A stretch of 64,000 nt of DNA, from the NCBI RefSeq assembly GCF_019263705.2, contig NZ_JADQDK010000001.1, positions 2,294,001 to 2,358,000 on the forward strand, read 5' to 3'. The notes beneath the pieces are model-generated. The model did no database searches, was not told the origin of the DNA, and saw only the letters and a list, made by a program, of their open reading frames with translations. This document shows, piece by piece, positions 1 to 7,928 of this stretch (the first letter of the stretch is position 1; every line of letters starts with the position of its first letter). The translations under genes and the position numbers were made by a program. The DNA comes from Pseudonocardia abyssalis. Lineage in GTDB: Bacteria > Actinomycetota > Actinomycetes > Mycobacteriales > Pseudonocardiaceae.

Positions 1-346
1 CCCACTCCGCGGGGCTCTCGCCCCCGACCCCGACCCCGAGCAGCAACCGGTCGCCGGAGAGCACCTGCAGCGTGGCGATCTGCTTCGCGAGCGCGACGGG
101 CTCCCGCAGCGCGGGCAGCAGCACCGCCAGCCCGACGCCGACCCGGCGGGTCACCGCCGACACCGCGCCGAGCGTGACGAGCGCGTCCAGGATCGGGGCG
201 TGGAACGCGAGGTGGTCGCCCACCCACACCGCGTCGAAGCCGGCCGACTCCGCGCGCACCGCGGCCTCCACGACGGGGAGCGCGCCGTCGCCGAACGGGT
301 CGGACGTGGGCAGGCGGACGCCGACGCCGCACGGGTCGGGCGTCAC
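1..346 (-). CDS. LLM-class F420-dependent oxidoreductase (N-terminal part; runs off left edge)
   Basis: The minus strand reads a luciferase-like (beta/alpha)8 N-terminus with the segments FDAVWVGDHLAFHAP, RVGVGLAVLLPALREPVALA and LLLGVGVGGESPAEW, the usual beta-strand and loop pattern of the LLM superfamily. In actinobacteria most such proteins use F420 as hydride carrier; FMN use cannot be excluded. The GTG start lies in a GTGA overlap with the stop of the upstream carbonic-anhydrase-like gene, so it is probably translationally coupled and the last visible member of the liv-type operon. Only about 115 residues are visible; the substrate is unknown but is probably the same acid or ketone handled by the operon's P450 and thiolase. 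Confidence 0.85.
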   Translation of the reverse strand, partial: MTPDPCGVGVRLPTSDPFGDGALPVVEAAVRAESAGFDAVWVGDHLAFHAPILDALVTLGAVSAVTRRVGVGLAVLLPALREPVALAKQIATLQVLSGDRLLLGVGVGGESPAEW

Positions 347-861
347 GACGGGCCGAACCCGTGCCGGCGGGCGCGGTCGACGTAGGCCGCGCACCCGGTG
401 GCGAGCCAGCCGCGCTCGACCTCGGTCGTCGGCCGGACGGCGCGGGCCGGCACGCCGGCGAGCATCCAGCCCTCGGGGGCGTCGAGCGTCGGCAGGACGA
501 GCGCGCCGGCCGCGACGACGCAGCCGCTGCGGACGCGGCTGCCGTTGATCACGGTGGCGTGCATGCCGATCAGGACGCCGGTCTCGATCGTGCAGCCGTG
601 CAGCACGGCCCCGTGACCGACCTGGACGTCGTGGGCGATGACGACGGGGTGCCCGGCGTCGGTGTGCACGACGACTCCGTCCTGCAGGTTGGTGCGCGCA
701 CCGACGATGATGTCGTCCTCCTCGCTGCGCAGCACCGCCTGGTACCACACGTTCACCTCGGATCCGAGCTGCACGCGTCCCGCCACCGTCGCCGACGGTG
801 CGAGCAGCGCCGCGGGGTCGATCGCCGGCGCGCGCCCGTCCACTGCCACCACGAGGGCCAT
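343..861 (-). CDS. Gamma-carbonic-anhydrase-like hexapeptide-repeat protein
   Basis: This 172-residue protein is a left-handed beta-helix with hexapeptide-repeat spacing. It keeps the three histidines that bind metal in gamma-class carbonic anhydrases: H66 in VVHTD, and H83 and H88 in GHGAVLHGC. The family includes CaiE/PaaY-like proteins found in catabolic clusters, where PaaY acts as a thioesterase, so hydration of CO2 is only one possibility. Here a thioesterase or metal-dependent hydrolase role on a CoA thioester would suit the neighbouring ligase and thiolase. It starts 1 nt after the upstream AMP-binding stop and shares GTGA with the downstream LLM gene. Confidence 0.85.
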   Translation of the reverse strand: MALVVAVDGRAPAIDPAALLAPSATVAGRVQLGSEVNVWYQAVLRSEEDDIIVGARTNLQDGVVVHTDAGHPVVIAHDVQVGHGAVLHGCTIETGVLIGMHATVINGSRVRSGCVVAAGALVLPTLDAPEGWMLAGVPARAVRPTTEVERGWLATGCAAYVDRARRHGFGPS

Positions 862-862
862 C

Positions 863-1660
863 TCAGCCGACCTCCGTCCGTTCGCCGGGCACGACGGCCC
901 CGGTCCGACGCGCGCATCCCGCGCGCGGCAGCACGACAGTTCCTCCGACGGCGAGCTGGGACACGATGGCCCGGAACGCCCGCGCGTCGTCGTCGATCGC
1001 GCCCAGCACCAGCGGGTGCGCCCCGGCGGCCGGGTTCCCGGGTGAGATCTGCTCCAGTGCCCGGTGGGAGACGAAGCGGGCGCTCGGCCGCCGGCCCGGA
1101 CCTCCGGCGACGACCATCCACAGCGGATCGGTCGACCTGATCCGTGCGCGGTACCCGTCGAGGTCCCCCGTGTCTGCGAGGAGTGCGTCATACCCGTCCG
1201 GCCCCCGACGCCCGACCCGCACCACCGGGAAGTCGACGGCAGCACCGTCCCGGGCCTCGGCGACCAGGTCGGACAGCTCGTCATCGGTGACGAACAACCG
1301 AGGGCCAGCGAGCTCCATCACCCTGCCCAGCTCCGGTGCCGACCGGCCGTGACCGAGGGGGGCGATCACCGCACCGACACGTGCGCAGGCCAGGGCGAGC
1401 TCGACGCACTCCCTGCTGCCGCTCAGCAAGGTGACCACGACGTCGCCGGACCCGATACCCGCTCGGCCGAGGCCGGTGGCGAGCCGGGCCACCCGGCGGG
1501 CCAACTGCTCCCAGCTGACGTCACCGCGGACGTCCATCACTGCGGGACGGTGCCCCCTCGTGGGATCGGCTGCGTGCAGGTCAGGCCAGCGGCCGACGCA
1601 CCGGAGGTCGGCGTCGTGGTCGTCGACCGGTGTCGGCGCCCCCGGCGTCGTCGACGTCAT
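863..1660 (-). CDS. Short, degenerate AMP-binding (acyl-CoA synthetase-like) protein
   Basis: The 265 residues match the N-terminal part of acyl-CoA synthetases (WEQLARRVARLATGLGRAGIGSGDVVVTLLSGS, split here only by its own length, at about 49-80). The protein is half the usual ~500 residues. The P-loop region, normally TSGTTGxPKG, reads VVAGGPGRRPSARFVSHRALEQ at about 200-221, so the Ser/Thr/Gly-rich loop and catalytic Lys are not conserved. The C-terminal adenylate-binding motifs and hinge are absent. It is still cleanly embedded by an ATGA overlap with the thiolase upstream, so it may be expressed. It may be a dead ligase, a binding or scaffold domain, or a gene losing function. Confidence 0.7.
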   Translation of the reverse strand: MTSTTPGAPTPVDDHDADLRCVGRWPDLHAADPTRGHRPAVMDVRGDVSWEQLARRVARLATGLGRAGIGSGDVVVTLLSGSRECVELALACARVGAVIAPLGHGRSAPELGRVMELAGPRLFVTDDELSDLVAEARDGAAVDFPVVRVGRRGPDGYDALLADTGDLDGYRARIRSTDPLWMVVAGGPGRRPSARFVSHRALEQISPGNPAAGAHPLVLGAIDDDARAFRAIVSQLAVGGTVVLPRAGCARRTGAVVPGERTEVG

Positions 1661-2808
1661 CGGGCGCCCAGCAGCGTGATGAGGCAGGCGTTGGCGTCGA
1701 TGCCGGACACGCCGCCGCCCATCGTCTCGACGAGGCCGATCCGCGCACCCTCGACCTGGCGGCCGCCGGCGTCGCCGCGCAGCTGCCAGACGATCTCGGC
1801 GATCTGGGCGAGCCCGGTGGCGCCGAGCGGGTGCCCGCGGGCGAGCAGGCCGCCGGACGGGTTCACCGGGTGCGCGCCGCCGGGCCCGGTGTCACCCGCG
1901 GCGACCATCGCCCCCGCCTCCCCGCGTCCGGCGATGCCGAGGGCCTCCATGCCGACGATCTCGCCGATGGTGAAGGCGTCGTGCAGCTCGACGACGTCGA
2001 CGTCGGAGATCCCCACGCCGGCGAGGCGGTAGGCCTCCTGCGCGGTGTCCCGGATCGAGCCGAAGGCGGGCACCTCGGCGTCGCGGTAGTCCCACAGCGC
2101 GCCCGAGCTGAGCACCGAGCTGAGCACGGGCACGTCGCGGGCGACCCCGCGCGGTGCCCCGACGACCGCGGCGGCGGCACCGTCGGAGACCGAGCAGCAC
2201 TGCAGCAGCGTCAACGGGTCGGCGATCATCCGGGAGCCCAGCACGCGGTCGACGTCGATCTCCCTGCGGTGCTGCGCGCGCGGGTTGTGCACGGCGTACC
2301 GGCTGCTGGTGACGGCGACGTGCGCCAGCTCCTCGGGCGTCACCAGCCCCAGCGCGAGGTAGCGCTGCGCGGTGAGCGCGTAGTGCCCGGGCTGGGCCAG
2401 GCCCGCGCGGCCCTCCGGGTCGGAGGCCTCCGGGTGGATGGCCCCGCCGAACAGCGTGGAGAGCTGCTCGATCCCCAGCGCGAGGACGGTCCGGTAGCGG
2501 CCGAGCTCCACCGCGGCGACGGCCTCGTGGTAGGCCGTGGTGCCGCTGGCGCACGCGTTCTCCATCGCGATGACCGGCACGCCGACGATGCCGAGCCCGT
2601 GCAGCGTCCGCTGCGCCACGCCGGGCGCGCCCAGGACGCTGCCCACGTACACCGCGTCGAGCTCGACGCCCGGGTCCAGCGCGGCGTCGGTGACCGCCTC
2701 GGTGACGGCCCGCCAGCCCAGCTCGGCGGCGGAGAGCTCCGGCTGCTTGCCGAACGCCGAGGTGCCGACGCCGTACACGTGCGCGGTCACGGTCCCTCCG
2801 GTGGTCAC
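1657..2808 (-). CDS. Thiolase-fold protein of the SCP2-thiolase/Ltp type
   Basis: This protein of about 383 residues has a thiolase fold. The nucleophile loop is NACASGT and the acid/base loops are HDAF and GHPLGATG. The second catalytic Cys found in biosynthetic and degradative thiolases is missing: the C-terminal loop reads ETMGGGVSG, as in SCP2-thiolase/Ltp-like members. It lies directly after a DUF35 Zn-ribbon/OB protein. In steroid catabolism Ltp-type proteins paired with DUF35 form retro-aldolases, so side-chain C-C cleavage (aldol or Claisen) is likely here. The GTG start is chosen for its GTGA overlap with the DUF35 stop; a GTG 18 nt further in is possible. Confidence 0.85.
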   Translation of the reverse strand: MTTGGTVTAHVYGVGTSAFGKQPELSAAELGWRAVTEAVTDAALDPGVELDAVYVGSVLGAPGVAQRTLHGLGIVGVPVIAMENACASGTTAYHEAVAAVELGRYRTVLALGIEQLSTLFGGAIHPEASDPEGRAGLAQPGHYALTAQRYLALGLVTPEELAHVAVTSSRYAVHNPRAQHRREIDVDRVLGSRMIADPLTLLQCCSVSDGAAAAVVGAPRGVARDVPVLSSVLSSGALWDYRDAEVPAFGSIRDTAQEAYRLAGVGISDVDVVELHDAFTIGEIVGMEALGIAGRGEAGAMVAAGDTGPGGAHPVNPSGGLLARGHPLGATGLAQIAEIVWQLRGDAGGRQVEGARIGLVETMGGGVSGIDANACLITLLGAR

Positions 2809-3176
2809 GGTGCCTCCAGCGGTCCGGCGAGCGGGTCGCCCGTGGCGGAGACGCCACTCAGGCGCAGGCGGGCCCCGGGGGCGGGCGGGTCCTCGGCGTC
2901 GACGGCGCACTGCACGAGGCAGCGCGGCCCGTCGTCGAGGTCGAGGTAGGCGAAGACGACCGGCGGGTCCAGGCCGGGCACGGGGATGCGCTGCACGGCG
3001 CTCGCCCAGACCGTGCCGGCCGGGCCGAACCGGGCGGGCTCGACGGCGGCGCGGCAGAGCGGGCACCACGGCCGCGCGAACGCGACCCGGTACCCGCACG
3101 CCGTGCAGCGGTGCCCGGCGAGGCGCCACTCGCCCCCGGACTCCACCAGGTGCGGGCGCGGGTCGGGCGCGGTCAC
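2805..3176 (-). CDS. DUF35 Zn-ribbon/OB-fold acyl-CoA-associated protein
   Basis: This 123-residue protein starts with a rubredoxin-like zinc ribbon, CTAC then CPLC (CX2C-X11-CX2C), followed by an OB-fold (WASAVQRIPVPGLDPPVVFAYL). DUF35 proteins partner with thiolase/Ltp enzymes and shape their acyl-CoA pocket; the adjacent thiolase gene overlaps by GTGA and is the obvious partner. Its own start is in a GTGA overlap with the P450 stop. No catalytic residues are expected in this protein itself. Confidence 0.9.
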   Translation of the reverse strand: MTAPDPRPHLVESGGEWRLAGHRCTACGYRVAFARPWCPLCRAAVEPARFGPAGTVWASAVQRIPVPGLDPPVVFAYLDLDDGPRCLVQCAVDAEDPPAPGARLRLSGVSATGDPLAGPLEAP

Positions 3177-4402
3177 GGGTGCACCCGCAGGGCGTCGACG
3201 TTGCGGGAGAGCAGCGCGGGCTGCCAGCGCGGGGCCTCGGCGATGCGCGCGTCCGGCCCCAGCACGGCGACCGCCTCGGCGACCGCCACCGTGGCCTGCA
3301 GCCGGGCGAGCGGGCCGCCCAGGCAGGCGTGGATCCCGTGGCCGAACGCGACCTGCCTGCGGACGTCGGCCCGGCCGGGCACGAAGGCGTCGGGATCGGC
3401 GAAGGCGTCGGCGTCGCGGTTGGCGGAGGCCTGCACGAGGAACACCCGCTGCCCCGCGGGCACGACGGTGCCGTGCAGCGCGAGGTCCTCGCGGGCCCAG
3501 CGGACGAGCAGCTTGCCGGGGCCCTCGAAGCGCAGCGCCTCCTCGACGACGTCGCCCGCGGAGACCTCGCCCGCCCGGAGCCGGGCCAGCTCCGCCGGGT
3601 GCCCGAGCAGCACCAGCAGCGTGTTGGTGATCAGCCGGACGGTGTTCTTGAACCCGGCGTCGAGCAGCAGCACGGCGGTGGCGATCACCTCGGCGCGGCT
3701 CAGCGCGCCGTCCTCGCCCTCCGCGTCGAGCAGGGCCGCCAGGAGCGTGTCCCCGCGCTGTGCGGCACCGGAGGCGATCAGGTCCTCCAGGTAGGTGACC
3801 ATCCCGGTCACGGCGGCGTCGGCGCGCTCGGCGCGGTCGGGCTCGCTGACCACCCCGTTGATCAGCGCGCCCATCTCGCCGGCGAGCGCGGCGAAGTGCG
3901 CGCGGTCCGACAGCGGGATGCCCAGCATCTCCAGGATCGTCACGGCGGGCAGGTGCTCGGCGTAGTCGTTGTGCAGGTCGAGCACGGGGGCGCCGGCATC
4001 GACGAGCTCGCGGATCCGGGTGCGCGCGAGCCCGGTGCTGTACTCGCGCAGCATCTCGACCCGCCGCGCGGTGAACGTGCGCTGCACGGCCTTGCGCAGC
4101 CGGGTGTGGTCGGGCGGGTCCTGGAACACCATCCACGCGTTGAGCAGGGCGAACGTGCCCGCCATCGTCTCCCGCTGCGCGGCCGTGAGCCGCCGCTGGA
4201 CGAACGGGGTCATGGTGTCCGAGGACAGCCGGGGGTCGCGCAGGAGCGCGCGGACGTCGTCGTGGCGGGTCACCAGCCAGGCCCGGTGCCGCCCGTTCCA
4301 GGCGACGGGCTCGTGGCGGCGCAGGTGGGCGAAGTAGGGGTACGGATCGGCGTTGAGCCCCTCGGAGAGGAGGTCCTCGTCGGCGGTGGCCTCGACCGTC
4401 AC
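3173..4402 (-). CDS. Cytochrome P450 with altered I-helix oxygen-activation residues
   Basis: The 409-residue soluble bacterial P450 has ExxR (EALR), the PDAFVPGRADVRRQVAFG meander and the heme-binding loop FGHGIHACLGG. The I-helix, which normally reads AGxD/ETT, here reads LLLDAGFKNTVRLI, so the acid is Lys and the following conserved Thr is Asn. That pair normally relays protons for O2 cleavage. No ferredoxin or reductase gene is adjacent. It sits between livF and the DUF35 gene with GTGA overlaps on both sides, so it is likely to act on the imported compound. A hydroxylase is the default guess, but the changed I-helix leaves room for peroxide-driven or non-hydroxylating chemistry. Confidence 0.92.
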   Translation of the reverse strand: MTVEATADEDLLSEGLNADPYPYFAHLRRHEPVAWNGRHRAWLVTRHDDVRALLRDPRLSSDTMTPFVQRRLTAAQRETMAGTFALLNAWMVFQDPPDHTRLRKAVQRTFTARRVEMLREYSTGLARTRIRELVDAGAPVLDLHNDYAEHLPAVTILEMLGIPLSDRAHFAALAGEMGALINGVVSEPDRAERADAAVTGMVTYLEDLIASGAAQRGDTLLAALLDAEGEDGALSRAEVIATAVLLLDAGFKNTVRLITNTLLVLLGHPAELARLRAGEVSAGDVVEEALRFEGPGKLLVRWAREDLALHGTVVPAGQRVFLVQASANRDADAFADPDAFVPGRADVRRQVAFGHGIHACLGGPLARLQATVAVAEAVAVLGPDARIAEAPRWQPALLSRNVDALRVHP

Positions 4403-5154
4403 CGTGCTCCCCCGCCCGTCGGCTCGACGTCGGCGCCGAGGTAGGTGGCCGCCACGAGGTCCGAGCCGAGCACCTCGTCGGCCGGGCCGGACAGGACGAT
4501 CCGGGAGTGGTCGAGCACGAGCACGCGCGAGGCGCACTGCGTCGGGATGAGCAGGTTCTGCTCGACGACCAGCAGCGCCGTGGTCTCGGCGATCAGGTCG
4601 ACCATGTCGGCGATCTTCTCGATCACCAGCGGCGCGAGGCCGTGCGAGGGTTCGTCGAGCATGAGCAGCACGGGCTCGGACACCATGGCCCGGCCGACGG
4701 CGAGCATCTGGCGCTCCCCGCCCGACAGCGTGCCCGCGGCCTGCGTCCGCCGCTCGGCCAGCCGGGGGAACAGGGTGTAGACACGCTCGACGTTGTCGGT
4801 GAGCCGGGCCGCGGCGCCCGCGGACGCCTGCCCGCCGACCCACAGGTTCTCCTCGACCGTCATGGCCGGGAACGTCTGCTGCCCCTCGGGGACCAGCGAG
4901 ATCCCCAGCGACGGCCGTGACCACGCCGGGCGCCGGGTGATGTCCTCGCCCCGGAACCGGACGGTGCCCGCCGACGGCGCGAGCAGGCCGGCCAGGCAGT
5001 TGAGCAGGGTGCTCTTGCCCGCCCCGTTGGTGCCGAGGACGGCCAGCACCTCCCCCGGGCCCACGGTGAACGACAGGTCCCGCAGCACCTCGCGGTCGCC
5101 GTAGCCGACCCACAGGCCGTCGACCTCCAGCAGTCCCGCCCCGGCGTCAGGCAT
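4399..5154 (-). CDS. livF: Branched-chain-type ABC transporter ATPase LivF
   Basis: The 251-residue ATPase carries Walker A GTNGAGKST, a Q-loop in VPEGQQTFP, signature LSGGERQ, Walker B LLMLDEP and the switch histidine region LLVVEQN typical of LivF. It overlaps the end of livG by 8 nt. Together with LivG, LivH, LivM and LivK it forms a complete HAAT importer. Members of this family in catabolic operons often import aromatic or dicarboxylic acids rather than amino acids, which fits the P450, thiolase and ligase genes that follow. Confidence 0.93.
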   Translation of the reverse strand: MPDAGAGLLEVDGLWVGYGDREVLRDLSFTVGPGEVLAVLGTNGAGKSTLLNCLAGLLAPSAGTVRFRGEDITRRPAWSRPSLGISLVPEGQQTFPAMTVEENLWVGGQASAGAAARLTDNVERVYTLFPRLAERRTQAAGTLSGGERQMLAVGRAMVSEPVLLMLDEPSHGLAPLVIEKIADMVDLIAETTALLVVEQNLLIPTQCASRVLVLDHSRIVLSGPADEVLGSDLVAATYLGADVEPTGGGAR

Positions 5155-5860
5155 CGGAGGCCCTCCTTCCCAGGTACGCCCCGCGCACCCGTTCGTCGGC
5201 CTGGACGTCGGCCGGGCTGCCGTCGGCGATGACGACGCCGCTCTCCATCACCACGACCCGGTCGACCGTGCCCATGACGAAGCGCATGTTGTGGTCGACC
5301 AGCACCACCGCCACGCCCGCACCGCAGATCCGGCGGATCGCCGCCCCGAGGGAGTCGAGGTCGCGGCCGGTGAGCCCGGCGCCCGGCTCGTCGAGCAGCA
5401 GCACCTCGGGCGAGGTGGCGAGGGCGAGCGCGACGCCCAGCCTGCGGGCCTCGCCGAAGGCCAGCGACGCGGCGGGGACGTCCGCCCGGTGGGTCAGGTC
5501 GAGGGTGTCGAGGATCTGCTCCACGTCGACGGGGCGACGCGCGTGCCGGACGGGGACGAGCACGTTCTCCCGCACGGTGAACTCCCCGAACACCCGTGTG
5601 GCCTGGAAGGTCCGCGCCACCCCGGTGCGGGCCGCGGTGCCCAGCCGCCAGCGCCGCGGCGGGTCGCCCTTCCACAGCACGCGGCCCGAGGTGGGTGCGG
5701 CCATGCCGCTGAGCACGTTGATCAGCGTGGTCTTGCCCGCGCCGTTCGGGCCGATGAGCCCGACGGACTCCCCCGCCCGCACCGCGAGGGAGACGCCGCC
5801 CAGTGCGGTGAGTCCGCCGAAGCGGACCTCGACGGAGTCGACGGCCAGCAGGTCGCTCAC
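5147..5860 (-). CDS. livG: Branched-chain-type ABC transporter ATPase LivG
   Basis: This 237-residue ATPase has Walker A GPNGAGKTT, the LivG-typical GVARTFQATRVF segment, Walker B LLLDEP and the switch VLVDHNM. The signature region reads SLAFGEARRLGVALAL, i.e. the LSxG(E/Q) motif is relaxed to LAFGE, a common LivG variant. The GTG start is in a GTGA overlap with the livM stop, preceded by [13 protein letters not shown] ribosome-binding sequence. It works as a heterodimer with LivF. Confidence 0.92.
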   Translation of the reverse strand: MSDLLAVDSVEVRFGGLTALGGVSLAVRAGESVGLIGPNGAGKTTLINVLSGMAAPTSGRVLWKGDPPRRWRLGTAARTGVARTFQATRVFGEFTVRENVLVPVRHARRPVDVEQILDTLDLTHRADVPAASLAFGEARRLGVALALATSPEVLLLDEPGAGLTGRDLDSLGAAIRRICGAGVAVVLVDHNMRFVMGTVDRVVVMESGVVIADGSPADVQADERVRGAYLGRRASDA

Positions 5861-7011
5861 TTCTCCTCCTCGCGCCCGCGCCGGGCCCCGGTGAGCGCCG
5901 CCGCGCCGGAGCGCAGCAGCCCGACCACCCCGCGCGGGGCGATCATCACGACGAACAGCAGCAGCAGCCCGTAGATGAGGACCGCGTAGCGCTCGGCGTC
6001 GCGCAGGTACTCCGGCAGCCCCACGACGATCACGGCCCCGATCACCGGGCCGGCCGCCGTGCCCAGCCCGCCGATGACGATCATCGCGACCGGCTCGAAG
6101 GACGCCTGCGCGAAGGTGAAGGACTCCGGGCTGACGAACCCGGTCCAGTGCGCGTAGAACACCCCGACCAGCGAGATGAGCACGCTGGAGACGACGAACA
6201 CGATCTGCTTCTGCCGCACGACGTCGACCCCGACGGACGCCGCGAGCACGTCGTCCTCGCGGATGGCCTTCCAGGACTCCCCGGTGCGGCGGCGCATCAG
6301 CACCGACACCCCGAGCAGCAGCAGCGACAGGAAGGCGAGCATCGCGACCAGGTACTCGTCGGCCGTGCCGATCTCGATCGGCCCCAGCGTGAGCGGGCCG
6401 GGCAGGCCGCCCTCGGCCAGTGGGCCGCCGGTCGACATGCCCCCGGCCCCGCCGGTGACCGACGACCAGTTGATCAGCACGCCGTAGGCGACCAGCGAGA
6501 TCCCCGCCGTGAGCAGGGCGAAGTGCAGGCCCCTGGCCCGGAAGATCACCAGGGCGACGAGCGTGGCGAGCACGGCGCTGACGGTGACGACCACGCCGAT
6601 CGTCAGCAGCCCCGGCCAGCCCCAGAAGCCGGTGGCGCGGGCGCCGATGTAGGCGCCGAGGGCGAGGAACGCCCCGCTGGCCAGGCTGAGCTGCCCGGCG
6701 TAGCCGACCACGAGGTGCAGGCTCACCGCCACGCACGCCCAGATGCAGATCTCGGTGACCAGGTGGACGGTGGAGTTGCGCAGCTCGGGGGCCAGGAACC
6801 AGCCCGCGACCGGCACCGCGAAGGTCAGCAGCACGCGCGCCCACACCGGCAGGCCCCGCCGTGCGCGGCCCGGGCGCCGCGGCGCCGGGTCCGGCGGCGA
6901 CGCCGCCTCGGGCACGGCGTCGCCGCGGCTGATCCCGCTGTCCGTGATCCCGCTGTCCGTGATCCCGCTGTCCGTGATCCCGCTGTCCGTGATCCCGCTG
7001 TCCGTGCTCAC
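5857..7011 (-). CDS. livM: Branched-chain-type ABC transporter permease LivM with repeat-bearing N-terminus
   Basis: This 384-residue permease has about ten hydrophobic spans and the EAA-like loop ESWKAIREDDVLAASVGVD that contacts the ATPases. Before the first membrane span there is a hydrophilic N-terminal tail in which TDSGI is repeated five times (residues about 3-27), then a Pro/Arg-rich linker. The repeat is encoded by a perfect 15-bp tandem array. The tail is not part of the usual LivM fold. The GTG start overlaps the livH stop by GTGA, which supports translation of the tail. Confidence 0.92.
   Translation of the reverse strand: MSTDSGITDSGITDSGITDSGITDSGISRGDAVPEAASPPDPAPRRPGRARRGLPVWARVLLTFAVPVAGWFLAPELRNSTVHLVTEICIWACVAVSLHLVVGYAGQLSLASGAFLALGAYIGARATGFWGWPGLLTIGVVVTVSAVLATLVALVIFRARGLHFALLTAGISLVAYGVLINWSSVTGGAGGMSTGGPLAEGGLPGPLTLGPIEIGTADEYLVAMLAFLSLLLLGVSVLMRRRTGESWKAIREDDVLAASVGVDVVRQKQIVFVVSSVLISLVGVFYAHWTGFVSPESFTFAQASFEPVAMIVIGGLGTAAGPVIGAVIVVGLPEYLRDAERYAVLIYGLLLLFVVMIAPRGVVGLLRSGAAALTGARRGREEEK
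6931..7005. repeat. Five perfect 15-bp tandem repeats in the livM 5' end
   Basis: The unit gatcccgctgtccgt occurs five times in a row without mismatch. On the minus strand it encodes TDSGI. Because the unit is a multiple of three, copy-number change would lengthen or shorten the LivM N-terminus without a frameshift. Perfect identity between copies, with no synonymous drift, points to recent expansion. Confidence 0.97.
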
Positions 7012-7889
7012 AGTCGCGCCCTCTCTGCCGACACCTGCCGTACGGCCCCTTCCGGTCGCCACACGAGGAACACGACCAGCGCGACGAACACGACGGCGAG
7101 CCGCAGGGCGTTGGAGAGGTAGCCCGCGGTGAGGGTCTCGATCACCGCCACCGCCAGACCGCCCGCCACCGCGGCGGACAGCCGCCCGCCGCCACCCATC
7201 ACCACGAGCACGACGAACGCGACGAGCATCGGGTGGAAGCCCATGTACGGGTTCATCGGGCCGGCGGCCGCCAGGAGCCCGCCCGCGAGCCCGGCCAGGC
7301 CGGACCCGATGCCGAACGTGATCGTGCCGACGCGCCCGACCCGCACGCCCGCCAGCTCGGCGAGCGAGCGGTTCTGGGCCAGCGCCCTGAGCTGCTTGCC
7401 GAAGGCCGAGCGGTAGACCAGCCAGGCCATCGCGGCCGCCGCCACCAGCACGACCCCCACCACGACGAGCCGGTAGTTCGAGATGAGCACCGGCCCCAGC
7501 GCCGTGACGCCCTCCACGGGCGCCGGCACGGTGACCGGGTTCGTGCCCCACACCAGCGCGATCACCTGCTGGAGCACGATGCCCAGCGCCAGCGAGGCGA
7601 TCAGCACGGGGAAGAGCCCGACGCCCTGGAAGCGGCGGAACACCGAACGCTCCAGTGCCATCCCGAGCAGGGCGGTGAGCACGATCGCCGCGGCCAGGGC
7701 CACCACGAACGGCAGCCCCAGCTGCACCGCGAACAGGTACTGCAGGTAGGCGCCCGCCGCGTACATCTCGCCGTGCGCGAAGTTCGGGATGTCGAGCACG
7801 CTGAAGATCAGGAACAGCCCCAGCGCCACGAGGACGTAGGCGCCCCCGAGCACCAGCGCGTTCGCGATCTGTTGCAGCAGGACGTCCAC
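7008..7889 (-). CDS. livH: Branched-chain-type ABC transporter permease LivH
   Basis: The 293-residue integral membrane protein has about eight spans and the LivH hallmarks GGAYVLVALGLFLIFSVL, PNFAHGEMYAAGAY and the ATPase-contact loop SAFGKQLRALAQNRSLAELAGV (written here in part). It starts 39 nt after livK and overlaps livM by GTGA. Its position and sequence fit the first permease gene of a HAAT importer. Confidence 0.93.
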   Translation of the reverse strand: MDVLLQQIANALVLGGAYVLVALGLFLIFSVLDIPNFAHGEMYAAGAYLQYLFAVQLGLPFVVALAAAIVLTALLGMALERSVFRRFQGVGLFPVLIASLALGIVLQQVIALVWGTNPVTVPAPVEGVTALGPVLISNYRLVVVGVVLVAAAAMAWLVYRSAFGKQLRALAQNRSLAELAGVRVGRVGTITFGIGSGLAGLAGGLLAAAGPMNPYMGFHPMLVAFVVLVVMGGGGRLSAAVAGGLAVAVIETLTAGYLSNALRLAVVFVALVVFLVWRPEGAVRQVSAERARL

Positions 7890-7928
7890 GTCGTCGCCTC
7901 TCCTCTGCGTCGGTCGGTCTCGGGTGGG

